Source: Heliocidaris erythrogramma
Taxonomy: Eukaryota; Echinodermata; Echinoidea; Camarodonta; Echinometridae
Length of the DNA stretch: 64,000 nucleotides
NCBI GenBank assembly: GCA_025617745.1
Contig: CM046871.1
Span: 32,185,579 to 32,249,578 of the forward strand
Direction: 5' to 3'
Position 1 is the stretch's first letter; the number at the start of each line of letters is the position of its first letter. This document shows, piece by piece, positions 44,242 through 57,100 of this stretch. A model generated the notes under the pieces. The model was not told the DNA's origin and ran no database searches. It worked only from the letters and a program-made list of their open reading frames with translations. The translations under genes were made by a program, and so were the position numbers.

Positions 44242-46870
44242 GGCATATATTTTTCATAAGATATCAAATTTAACCAAAAAAAAAGATTTTTTAATATTTT
44301 ATTTGCACCTGTAGTATCATGGACAAGGCAAGTAAATACCCAAACCTATTCCAAATTAAAAGTTTTTTTGTGTAGCAAGGAGTGTCGGCGATTTGATTTA
44401 TTCAACAAAGAAATATCACCATGAGCTATTGGTAATACAATATCATGATGCTATACGAATGAATACACAGACGATGGTGTATGTTTATGACTTACTTGTT
44501 GAAGGGAGAATTAAGGGGAGGGATCAGGAGAGAGAGAGAGAAAGAAAGGGGGAGGCTAGAGACTAGGAAAGACACTTAGGAGAGAATGATAGATATATTT
44601 TTCCATTTTCAAAAAAAGTTGGTGTTATTCATGTATTTCTGCTGTTGAACATTTTAGAAAAATTGTTTCATAAAAACGTTGGTCTGTCTTACTTCCAAAA
44701 AACAAATTTCTGGACACGTACTGTGAAATAATCACGGCTGACTTTCCATAACTCAATTTTTTTAGAATTAAACATCAAAATTAATACCATAACTAGGATT
44801 GAAGAAACTCTTGTTAACACAAATCTAAAGCAATTTATCAATTATCCAGAAGATGTAAACAGACAAATCGTTACGAATTTCTGCAAATTTGTCATTATTT
44901 TGTAATATCAATTCTTGTTAGCATATTTGCAAAGCTTTTCATGTAATATCTCACTGTTAGGAATCCAAAAGCTTTGTATAAAGGCATGCAAAGTGAAATA
45001 CACAAGGAAAATACACAATGAAGCTCAGGAATAATCAAACAATGACAACATATTTGGATAAAGTTTTTAAAAACTCTTTAAAATTGTATTAGAACTCTGC
45101 ATACATGTATACTCATGAAATAACATGTTATAATTAATTATCCGCTTATAAAACAAGAAATAGGTAAAATCTATGATCTACTTCTACTTTCCTCATAATA
45201 AATGTCATACTATGAAGTCTAATTTTGCTGTAGTTTAATGTAATTATCTGAAGTGAAAAATATACATCAACATTTCAGTTTACATGATTCCGTATTTGAT
45301 AGCCAAGGTTTTAAAAAGGTGAAAGAAAAACTAATATCAGAATCACATAGAAAAGGCAGCTTTATGTACAGAGCACTATTAATGCTTTTTCCTTATTTGG
45401 TAGGAATAGGACTAATCTAAACATACATGTAGCTTTCCTCGAATTCCACGAACCCATCAATATCATACATGTATTGATTACATTATTTTTTTTAATGATT
45501 TTTTTTTTTTAAAGCTCCATGATGTATACCTGGTTGGTATTTTTTGCATTTCAACATCATCTACATGTATTCTTTTTTAAAAATAATGTTCTTGAACTTT
45601 CGCTTGTTCGCTTTCATCATACAAAAGGTTCATCCAGGTCCGTAGAATCCATGAAGAAACAAATTAGATAAAAATATATATATTATAAAATAAAGCATGG
45701 ACTAGTACTGGGTACTATAACTACAAGGACGATATATATAAGATAATAAAAGTGTGGAAAATTGGCTTCCTCAAGCATAAAAAAAAAAAAAATCACAAAA
45801 CAATTTTAAGGAAATAAAATAAAAATGCTTACAATGCCTACCGCAGCATGCATGCATGAACATTAAGATGATAAAAATTTCTGGGATAAAAACTTTTGAA
45901 TCTAATATCGTATCCAAGCTGATTTGAATGAAAGACCCTGCATAAATATTTCAGACCCGATTTTTTTTTTTCATTTCACATTCACACAATAAAAGAATAA
46001 AAATAATGAGAAAGACGTAACTTAATCCCTCTCTTATCGTAGCAACTTCTCTTTAGAGATAAGTATTTACATCATACAACCAAATCACATGCAAAAGTAC
46101 TAAGAAACTACAGCAATATGGATATTTTTCCTTCTAAAATGTCTTAAAATATCTATGTAACTGATATATATCTCTGCCAAAAACGAAAAACAAAGAGGTA
46201 TAAACCTAAGCTTACGATAACTAGGCATGAATAAAATCTGAGTAAACGACACACAAAATATATAATCCAACAAGATATTTTGAACATGGCTTTCTGCTCA
46301 AAATCTATGCAAGATTAAGCATTTTAAATGTTTAAACATGCGATAACGAGGCCAAGTTAACAGGAACATGCAATCCTTTATGCTGATAAAGAGTTGTTGC
46401 ATTCATATATACATTTAATTTTTTTATTATTTCTAAACTACGGTGAATGAAAAGAAAGAAAACTGACAATATAAAGTCAGGCAGGTACTATGTTTGCCAG
46501 GGGCTCTTGCCCGAATACAAACTTTTCCTGTATCAAAATTTTGCAATTGAGCAAAGAGAGTTGGGGGGGGGGGATTACAAATGTAGATATTGCTTAATGC
46601 AGTAGAAAATTCAAGACACTTAATTATTGCCTAGTACCAGGTGTTAGAAAAGATAATCAATACACCGAGTTTGAGAACTCTGAAGATAAGACTAGGCTGC
46701 TTAGCTTTACAAAGTCAAATGAAATAATGCACTTCTAAGGTGAAAAATTGTACACAACTAGGTTCCAAGACATAATTTTTTCACATCGATCTTTTGGAAA
46801 TTTTTTTATTATTCATTCATTTTCATTTTTTCATTATCACATTAGGGATAGGTCTCGGATAAAAAGTCAT
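44242..46870. other. Intergenic, AT-rich
   Basis: Between the convergent oxidase and LAMP genes. I see no coding region or clear repeat in these 2.6 kb beyond A/T runs and a G-run at 46563-46573. Confidence 0.6.
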
Positions 46871-46878
46871 TTGATTTA

Positions 46879-47121
46879 CAGTGGAACCTTGTTATAAAGA
46901 ACACTGTTATAACAAACTCTCATTATAACGAGGTAATTTTGCTGGTCCCACTCCTTTGTGCTTTCTTGCTTGTTTAGCCCTGATAGAACAAGGTAATTTT
47001 GCTGGTCCCACTTCTTTTTATTCTGTTGTTTTCTAGCCCTGATATAGCAAGCTTTTGATATAAAGAGGTACATGTAAGTTCCTTAGTCCTAAGGAGTTTG
47101 TTATAACGAGATTCCACTGCA
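46879..47121. mobile_element. Pogo/Tigger-like MITE
   Basis: Ends CAGTGGAACCTTGTTATAA and TTATAACGAGATTCCACTG are inverted, and internal ATAACGAGGTAATTTTGCTG-type words repeat. A diverged relative lies at 51459-51636. This terminal motif is typical of pogo-class elements; no transposase. Confidence 0.7.
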
Positions 47122-47629
47122 GCTGCTAAACAGACACTAGCATTTCTAAGTTTGCAAATCTTAATTAGCGTACAAGTCAAATGGGAAGAATAAACACCAA
47201 TTAAAAAGATACTGTGGCAAGTATTATCATTATTATTAGTATTATGTAGCCAGCATGTTCTTTCCCCCCCCCCCAGGTTTTTCATACATGTGTGATCAAA
47301 GCTTAAAGCAGGTTGACTATCGTATAGGACTGTGGATAACATTGTGCATACCTGGTAGTTTCAGTATCATATGAGCAAGTCAAAGGTATTTTTCTCGTAC
47401 ATTACCAAAAAATTCACCCCCCCCAATTTCTAAAATTTTGGTATATCTGAAGATTGTATCAATAATAATAATATTCCATTCTTGTATAGCGCATATCACA
47501 TTATGATATAACGTCTCTATGCGCTTCCAAAGGGCTTTGGATGTTATTACCCTGGCTTTAGCTCCGGCAACTGTAGCGCTCAGTGCATTCAAGGAATAAA
47601 TCCTACCAGGTACCCACTTACAACACCTG

Positions 47630-47799
47630 GGGGGTGTTTCATAAAGCTGTTCGAAAAGTTAGGAATGACTTTACGAACGACTGGAACATGTTCTTGGGTG
47701 CTATACTAATCAGATTCTTAGTCATTTAGCACAAGAACTGATCACCAGTCGTGCGGAAAGTCGTGTGTAACTTACCAACAGCTTTATGAAACACCCCCC
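47630..47799. mobile_element. MITE with GTTTCATAAAGC ends, copy 2
   Basis: Ends GGGGTGTTTCATAAAGC and GCTTTATGAAACACCCC are inverted. It shares its interior with 13004-13196. Confidence 0.8.
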
Positions 47800-47988
47800 T
47801 GGGTTGAGAGTGGCAAATGTAGATTAATGTCTTGCCAAAGGATATTAGTGCTGTGTGTAGAATGCGGATCTGACCGAATATCAAGTAAAACGATACTTTT
47901 TAAGTGAATTCATGTTCATAATTCCATAATACTTGGTAACGTACGGGAAATCAAATACCTCGGACTAGCCTATATCTCGGTAAGTCTC

Positions 47989-48140
47989 TCACTGAACCCG
48001 AGCATAGGGTGGATCAGAAGGCTTTCCTCTTCGTTTCACCACGTAGTACGTCACTCCAATGGCAGCGATGAGCACGACGATGGCGATGATGACTCCGATG
48101 ACGATGTTGATGTGGTTTCCAGAAGATCTACACTGGTATT
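47989..48140 (-). CDS. LAMP exon 6: last Cys, transmembrane helix, sorting tail
   Basis: Acceptor ctcaccag, phase 1 start, stop at 47989-47991. Encodes EYQCRSSGNH, a 25-residue Ile/Val/Ala helix and KRRGKPSDPPYARVQ. The longer open frame to 48234 is intron read-through. Confidence 0.92.
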
Positions 48141-51100
48141 CTGGTGAGACATTGGAACAGAGACAAAAAGCGAAAATAACACAACACTCTGCATCACATT
48201 TAAAAATGGGCTTTCCACATGATGAAACCTGCATAAAACTTTTATATATAAAGTCGAGTTAACCTACATGGTGGAAAATATTTTGTGCAAAAAATTGTCT
48301 TCATTACAAAGAGTTGAACAACAACCTGTATTAAATTTCAATGGCTGAATATTGTCAGCAATTTAGAAGAATTCTTTTTGAATACACTTGAGACACAAAT
48401 TATGCCAAATTTGTAGAGTGCATGTAACTTTAGTTAGTGAGTAGTGACACTATTTAATGTCTGAGCTACTCTAGGCCTAAGAGCACTACAATACATGGTA
48501 CATGGTGAAATACAGACTTGTGCAAAGAATGATGTCTTTTTCCCTTACCATTGCCCAATTTGTCGCCTCCCTTGGTTTTCTGGACAAACGGCTGGAAAGT
48601 AGGCTTGGTCAAGCTCACTGAGAACGCATCGAGACTTGCATTGAGATAGCCGCACTCGTAGTAATCCCCAAATGGAACATCCAGGATATCCTGATGGTTT
48701 CTACCGGACTCCTGAAGTGCTGGAAGACAGTTGGAAAAGAAATGGATGGAGTAACTTATTCACTGGCTGGCAATTCTCACTACCCCAAATACGCAATTTC
48801 GCCTACAGATGGCGTTTGTCATGCAAACCACGCATGCGCAGTGCTGACAATATCCTGATTGGGTCGACAAGTGTTTGTCTTTTTGCATTGAAAATGTACA
48901 CAGGTATTACAAAAATCCTCGAGTTTCAGTATAACTTAACATGTTTGAAAAGATACCATCCTGATTTATTGAGACAATTGGTTGCATTTTCAAAATTTGA
49001 GTGGTTTATGTCATGCGATCCAAAAATTAAGCATTTTAGCACTCATTTTATTCATAAGCCGTAGTATTTCAACACGGACCGGAAGTGAAGTTGACGAAGA
49101 TGCGGACCATTTCCATGCATAATATTGCCCTCTACTTCGAAAATTGCATATTTGAGGTAGCGAGAATTCCTTGTACTGGTCAGTCCTTAGACATGAATTA
49201 CTATGCAGTATATACTAAATAACTAACTAGATTTCAAATCAATATTTTTCACAAAATAATCCAAGCAGAATCCAAGTACCCGATAGTCCAAATATCTATG
49301 AGAACAGTTCATAGTTACATGGGTATTTCCAGAAATAAGGGTCCAAATTTGTGACATTCTTGGTGTCCTGCTTACAAAATGACACACTGGTTTTTGTGGC
49401 TCTGGGTAGAGACAAATAGTGGAGTAAGATTGAGTACTATTCTAACAGTGAAGATACAATATGTTATTCTCAGAATCACCTTGCAGTCTTACTCCATGAT
49501 TGGCATCTTACACTCAAAGCTACAGAAACCTGTGTGTTTCATTTGTAGAATACCACAAGAATACCACAAATTGGGACCCTTATTTCTGGAAATACCCACA
49601 TAGTTACTGTACATCATCTGGGCCTTAAGGCTGCCATGATGAAATCTACATGTACCATGATGGAATCTACCATTCATGTGTTAATTACACAAATACTTGT
49701 AAGCTCTCTATTTTGCCTTGTCAAATGGGCACAGGTTGATGATGGGTGTGTTTACATAATCCTGACAATATTATACGACTACTTTTGAGAAAGCAATATA
49801 TACAATTATTAAAACTTTATAAATTATTGAAATGATCATTGGACACCAAATTGCACCCCAAGAAAATTACAATACTCGAGATTGTACTTTGTAAATTTGA
49901 CATGAATTGAATAAAACACTTTTGAGTTATTAAGGCTGTAACGCAAAAAAGTAAGGTTTTTCTCTACATCCGGAAAATTTGGGGCAACAAAGCTTGTTAA
50001 GGGGGCATTTTGGTGTTTTTTTCACGCGAGTGTTAACACCCCTTACCCGATGGAAGTTTGTCAGTTTTATGTTTTTGTAATGTACAGCCATACCTCATAC
50101 TTTGGACAAAATTTAGTCTATGGGACTTGAGGGTAAAACTTTAACCAAATTTTGAGGGGTTGTCTGACAACCCATCCCAACAGAAAATTTGGTCAGTTCT
50201 TGTGTTTTGGTAATGTATAGTCATACAACTTCCTTCTGACAAAGTTTGGTGCATATGTTAGATGGGTTGATATTGATCCGAGTTTGGGGCTCTTTTGGGG
50301 GGTCCTGGGGGCCAAACCTGGCGGCTTCGTTCCGGCTGACAAGCTTTTTCATGAATGACATGGATGATGTAAGTAGCTATAAGGGGTTCAATCTCATATG
50401 TAAAATGGGGTGACTATTTCGGGACAGGCTCTTGACCTACATGTATTATGGTGCCACTGCTGGGACTATTCCAATCTGTTTAACATAGCAGGGTGTTACC
50501 TTTTCATCTACAAGACTCCATTATCAGACCAACCTTGAAACCCAAGAAATAGGGACAAATGACAAGGCAGAGGCTGAAAATGGGGACATTTCTATTAAAG
50601 TTTTCTATACATTACTACAAACAAATTTTTACCCCCCCCCCAAAAAAAAGGGACACAGTGGTAGAATTGGCTCTTTCTTTTACCAAAAATTTGGATTGTC
50701 CCTGTTAAATAGGGACAGTTGGCAGGTACGCATTATGTTTTGGAGAATAGACCCTCTTCTTTCTGAATGTTGTTCGTATCTAACCAAATTGGTACTTACA
50801 CATGTTTTTATACAAATTCACAATCATCTGGTTCCTGCTCAATTGGAAGGAGTTCTTTGCGGTAGTGAAGTTCAGAACCAACTGCCACAGATTCTCTTTT
50901 GGTTCGTGATACTCCACAACAAACGATGAGAAAGCGGCTGAAGTACACTTGGATTTTGCGATGGAGGCAGAGGACGGTATCCGATGACTGGACCCTTTCT
51001 GTAAGGCAAAAACATCCATGGTCATCTGTTTGTATTTTTCATTCATACATAGTATAATGCAATCATACATTTACAAGGTTACCTGGGATTATCTTGTACT

Positions 51101-54100
51101 CACACACAACTATACTCAAGTGACTTTGTGCACTACGTGATGTGTAGATTATCAAGGATTGGTCCGGTGAAGATCGTATGCGCTGAAGGGGAAAATGAGC
51201 AATTTAAAAACTTCATATTCATCTAGGGAACCCCAAATTTATAGCAGACTACATTTGATAAGATCCTGAATCAAGTCATTGGGGGGAAATGTAAGTAAAT
51301 TCAATCCAACTCTTTAAATTCTTTCTTTTTCTAGATCTGCAGTGATTGTTCCACATAGTCCCACATGGGCCTTCGAGTGGTATTTTGCAGATAATAGTGA
51401 CTTTGTCCACACCATTTTCATATTGCCTTTGATAACCTGACTTGAATAAATTTTGATTGTACCATAGAACCTCGTTATAAAGAGCTCTGATATAAGAAGA
51501 TTCCTGATATGTAATTTTGATGGTCCCAGGTCTTTATGTTCTTTGTTTTTTTTTACCTTGATATAAGGAAATTCCTGATATAACAAGGTAATTTTCATGG
51601 TCCAAAGATCGTTGTTATAGTGAGTTTCTATTGTAGTACACATATGACACACGCTTCAGCCACAATTGATCTGCAGTCAATTTCAAACTCTAGCCGTATT
51701 CTAAATCAACCCTGGGGAGCGTTTCATCAAGCGTTTTACCGACTGTTATAAGCTACTGAAATCCTTGCATCTGATTGGCTGAGAGCAAATTTGTCAGTAA
51801 AAATCACTGACAAAACGCTTGATGAAACGCTCCCCTGAACCAGAAACTAACCCTAACCCTAATCTCATGCATATCTAATCAAAATTCCAATCACAATCTA
51901 GGCCCTTAACCAACCCTATATAAATCTTTGATAATCTGACAATGAAACAGGTTTGTGAATAGCAAAGGCTGATACTATGGAACACTGTTTGTAGCAAAAT
52001 TAACAATTTGAATCTAAACCATAATCAAAAAAGTAATTTTCTCAAGGAATCATGAATATTTGTGACATCTGTCTGTAAAATCTTTGGTAACAATCAAACA
52101 TGTATATGTTCTGGTAATGACAGGAAATTGATTTCCACCAAACCAAACCAAACTTGTCAATCGCCCCAGAGTGGACTTCAATGACAGGCAATTCTTATTT
52201 CATGCTTTGTCACCCTTCCTACTACAGTAAGGAAGTGTCATCATCATAAATCTCCCCAGCTCCTTGGTTTCGCTGCCTGCCTGCCTGCCTGGGAGACCTC
52301 ACACATATTAATTGGTACTTCAACCTAAATTTGGTGTTAGCGAATTATGATACAATGGCAACTCAGTACCTTTAACAGATCTAGACTACAAATAACCGAT
52401 GTCTACTATTCAAGTGAATTTAATAGAAAATTATGTACATGTAGCTGAGTAAGGAGCATAGAAAGATAAGGGAATCAGGCTACAGGAGCAGCAGGGCTCA
52501 AGATTCACGGGGATGGAGGGCGAATGCACCTGCGAAAGCACTGAAAAAGCCCCCAGGAGTGAATTCACGAGGGCGACTTTTGTTTGAAAAAAAAATCATG
52601 AAAATGTCCCCCCCCCCCCGCAAACTTGAGGCCTACATGTACCTCGAAAAACATTTTCTAAAGATATATTGTTTACCCGACTTTAAGGGGCAAACAAACA
52701 CCCGTTGGGCATACCATTGCTTCCTGTACACATACTAAAGAATGAGAAGTTACGAATAAAAAAGGACAACGTTCAAAGTGGAGCCCCCCAGAGACCTGAT
52801 AATAGCCCCCAAATTTTACTTAGGGGGCTCCTTTTTGTTGAGGGTTGAATGGAGCGGTGATCTTAGCAATCTGAATGTACATGTGAAATGTGGCAACATA
52901 CATTATGTGCAAATGTGACTTGTGCTTTTCAGTGAATTGATTGCTACCGCATGTTAATTAGCTCATGTTTTTCTGGTTTATACACCCTGTACAATGCACC
53001 ATTGTAATGATTCATAACTTATTTAAGACAGAAAAACAATGTCAAAAACAGAACACTAAAGGGCTGATGAGACCTCACCGATAATGATATCAAGATTTTC
53101 AACCAGAAATGTCCATTGCAGCGCAATGCGAATGTATCCCCCGGCACTGGCAGCGATTTGAAGGAGGGGCAAAGAACCTCCCCCCTCCCTTCCCTCAAAC
53201 AAAAGGATGGCATAGAGATTGCTGCCAGTGGCCCGGACTATTGTCAACACTAGGAGCAGCATCACCAAAACAATGTGTGTAGATTAGAGTATAATGCATC
53301 TCTATAGAAAATTTGAAAGAAATCTGTTAAGAAATGAGACCTGCACAATCAGTGCACACAAGATATCCACTAAAATATGACCATTGACCCTATAAAAGAT
53401 GGAACACTGGGGGCAGCATCACCAAAAACTGTAGAGGTCTAGAGAAATCTATGATGGACCCCTCCTTACAAAATCTGAAAGAAATCAGTTGACAAATGTG
53501 TCTTCCAGAGTGCATGACAAGCAAGACAGCAACCAAAATATGACATTTGACCCTATAATAAATAGGCAGAACACTGGGGGCAGCATCATCAAACACTATA
53601 AATGTGTAGATTTCACTATTAAGACACACCTCCATATAAAATTTCAAAGAAATCCGTCAAGAAATGTGGCAGTTAGAGCACACAAAAGACATAAGACCTT
53701 TGACCCTATAAAGGACGGAACAATGAGGGCAGCAATATCAAAAAGTATACATTTGTAGATTATACCAAGATACATCTCCATACAAAATTTGAAAGAAATC
53801 CATCAAGAAATATGGCCTACAGAGTGCACCCACGCCATCCTCCAAAGTATATATGACCTTTGACCCTATAAAGACGGGACACTGGTGGCAGCATCACCAC
53901 AAACTATAGGTGCATAAACTTTACCAAGATACATTTCCATACCAAATTTAAAATAAATCTGTCAAATGCAGAGTGCACGAAATGGACAAATGACCTTTGA
54001 CCCTATAAAAGACTGAACAATGAGGGTAGCATCACCATAAAGTAAAGATGTGTAGATTATAGCAAGATACATCTCCATGCAAAATTTGAACGAAATCCGT

Positions 54101-57100
54101 TGAGAAATGTGACCGTCAGAGGGCACACAAGAGCGCACACAAGACATCTATCAAAATATGACTTTCGACCCTGTAAAAGACGGGACACTGGAGGTAGCAT
54201 CACCAAAATCTATAAGGTTCTAGATTATACCAAGAGACACCTTCATGCAAAATTTGAACAAAATCCGTTGAGAAATGTGACCGCTAGGGCGCACACAAAC
54301 TATCCACAAAAATATGGCCTTTTACCCTATAAAAGACAGAACACTGGGGGCAGCATCACCAAAATCTATAAGGTTTTTAGATTACACCAAGATACACCTC
54401 CATGCAAATTTGAAAGAAATCCATCAAGGAATGTGGCAGTTAGAGTGCACACAAGCATGACGCGGCGGCGGAACGCTGCTGAATCCAATTGACCGCTTCT
54501 GTAATGTATACAAATTTATGCACATATATTCTCTGAGCACCTAGTGACGAGTTATTCCACGAACATGCTTTTTATAAATGAGCCTCAATGCTTGGAATCC
54601 AGTTTGCATACGGTACATTATTTGTTGTTATAAAAAGGGTTCAAGAATGTAGCCATCGTGATTGGTCAAATAACACCACGTGACCGTCCAAAAAAAAGCA
54701 CCAACGCACAGCAAAGAGGCTCTAAAGCATGGCTGAGCTGCGCAATGAAATCGCATAGTTTAATTGTCATTTTAGCGCAGGGATTACATGTGCGCACTGA
54801 AATGAGCATGACTTTTGTTGGCTGTGCTTATGTGATGTCATCCAGGTAGACTACATAATCATATTGCCGACCCGTTTTATAAAACTTTTAATACATGGTT
54901 GTAAGTTAGTGCGTTAGTGCGATCCGGCAACACGCAGGTTTTTATCGTAGTGTATAACACACTTGGCTTGCGCCTCGTGCGTACACCACGATAAAAACCT
55001 TTGTGTTGCCAGATCGCAACAACGCACTCCCAACGATGTATTCATAGTATACTATGCCCGGCAAGCTTTCAGGTTTGTCAAGAACAACTTTTGTTTTTAA
55101 AGGTATGCATAAAATTTGCATACATTACCGAAGCGGTCTATTAAAGGTACACCCATACTATGCTGTGCGTATGTGTGATTATGCTTGTGTATCTTAGGGC
55201 AGCCGTAGGGTGGACCTTTAATGAAACATCCAGACATGCCAACTAGTACGAATTCCTCACCCAGTTTCGCTCATATTACACTTGATAAGGGGGTACCAAC
55301 ATCTATGGATGTCTGGAATTAATTTGGAACACAACATTACCATAATGCATTGCACCTGTCTCCTCGAACAACCTTTTGTTATCCACTGGCATTAACTATT
55401 TATGGCTCTGGGTTACAAGAACTGTTCTAAATTTTTGCCTGTGACACACAACGCCATACCCCCTTATCAACCGTAAAAGGTAAAGAATACAATTTTAGGT
55501 TGGCAGCACTGAACATCCCATTAATGTCATCATTACTGGGAGGTCTGACCTGTACTTAAACTTTAAAACTAATGGTGAACCTACGTATGTTATTGTTCCG
55601 TCGAAGTCCATCAGCATACACAGTTTGCCATCCTTGTCCTTCACTTTCCATCGCTGTTCTGGGGCAGATGTTGTTACTTTATTTTGTGACGAAAGAAAAA
55701 AAGGCAATAAAAACCTTATTTCTTATTTCTGGGCAAACGAAGGCCATCACATTCACCCACCTACAAATGGACGTTACACGCAATAGGCAATTTTTGTAAT
55801 GCATATTCAAATTTAATCCAACTTTTTAACTTGTAAGAAATTATTTCATTCACTTCCTACAGATGATTGTATTTCAATTTCAGGAAAGCAGATTGCATAC
55901 ATTGAGTGTTGCTAGGTCAGACAAGCCAAAATGTTCGGCAATACATGAACTTTGCATTCTAATGAAATAAAGGTACCCATGGCTAGCTACAAGGATCATG
56001 CGCATGCTGTGGGAATATCCACCCACAGCATGCTAGGGGTTAAAGGAGCCAAAGTGATGTGACATTTGATAATGAATTGGTGCTCTGCACATTTAAACAA
56101 ATTTGTTTTTACCCATATGTGTGGTAGTCATGTTGCTGGTGGTGGTAGTCATGTTGCTTGGTGTGGTAGTCATGTTGCTGGGAGCAGTAGTCATGTTGCT
56201 GGCAGCAGTAGTCATGTTGCTGGCAGCAGTGGTCATGTTGCTTGCAGCTGTGGTCATGTTGCTGGTGGTGGTAGTCATGTTGCTGGCTGTGGTCATGTTG
56301 CTTGCTGCTGTGGGCATGTTGCTGGCAGTGGTCATGACAGTGGTTGTTGGAGGGGCAGTTGTTGGAGCAGCAGTAGTTGTAGGATGGGCAGTTGTTTTAT
56401 TTTTAGCTGCAGTGTTTGTAGCACCACATATTTCTGAGAAACATGCTAGACCTGCCACTGCAAATGAAATAAAAAAAGTGATTGGAGAAACATGAGGTAA
56501 GAAGTATATTAAGTGAAACTGGGCTTAGATGGTGTACAATTAAATGCATGCTCTGGGGATAAGAGCTCTGCATCAATTCCGTACGCTCACCATCTTGTAA
56601 ACTTTAACCCTGGACCAAACGCCATATACCTAAACCTAAACCTATAAAACCCAACTGTAACTCAAACTCTTACCCTTTGTCTTTGCGGACATAAAGCCCG
56701 GAGCATATGTCGGAACTTAGACATGACACATGAAAGGGAGCAAGAAGAAAGCCTTAACCCTAAAAACAATAAAAAAAAAAAGGTAAAAAAAACAAATACA
56801 TAAGAAATTTTAAATACAATAAAATAAGAAATCAATTTTGATACCAAATTTTTTTTCAAGTATATTTGCTAAGAATACTGGAAAAAGTGGATAGACCAAA
56901 TATTAGCATATTTTTGAGCTTTATTTAATGATTTAGAGCAAAATTTTGATTTCATGCATAAATTTGCATAATTAATGTGAACATTTTTCGGAGCATTTAA
57001 CTATACAGCTTTGTAGATTACGTTGTGGACGACCTGTGCCGATTTTCGGCATGATTGCGCGGTCGACGGTTGAGATATCGGGGGGGGGGGGGGGGGTGGA

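Noticed and set aside
56066..56495. Plus-strand Val/Met/Leu and Gly/His/Val frames opposite LAMP exon 2
   Set aside because: Shadow of the SNMTT repeat; the minus frame has correct splice sites and joins a signal peptide to a LAMP domain.
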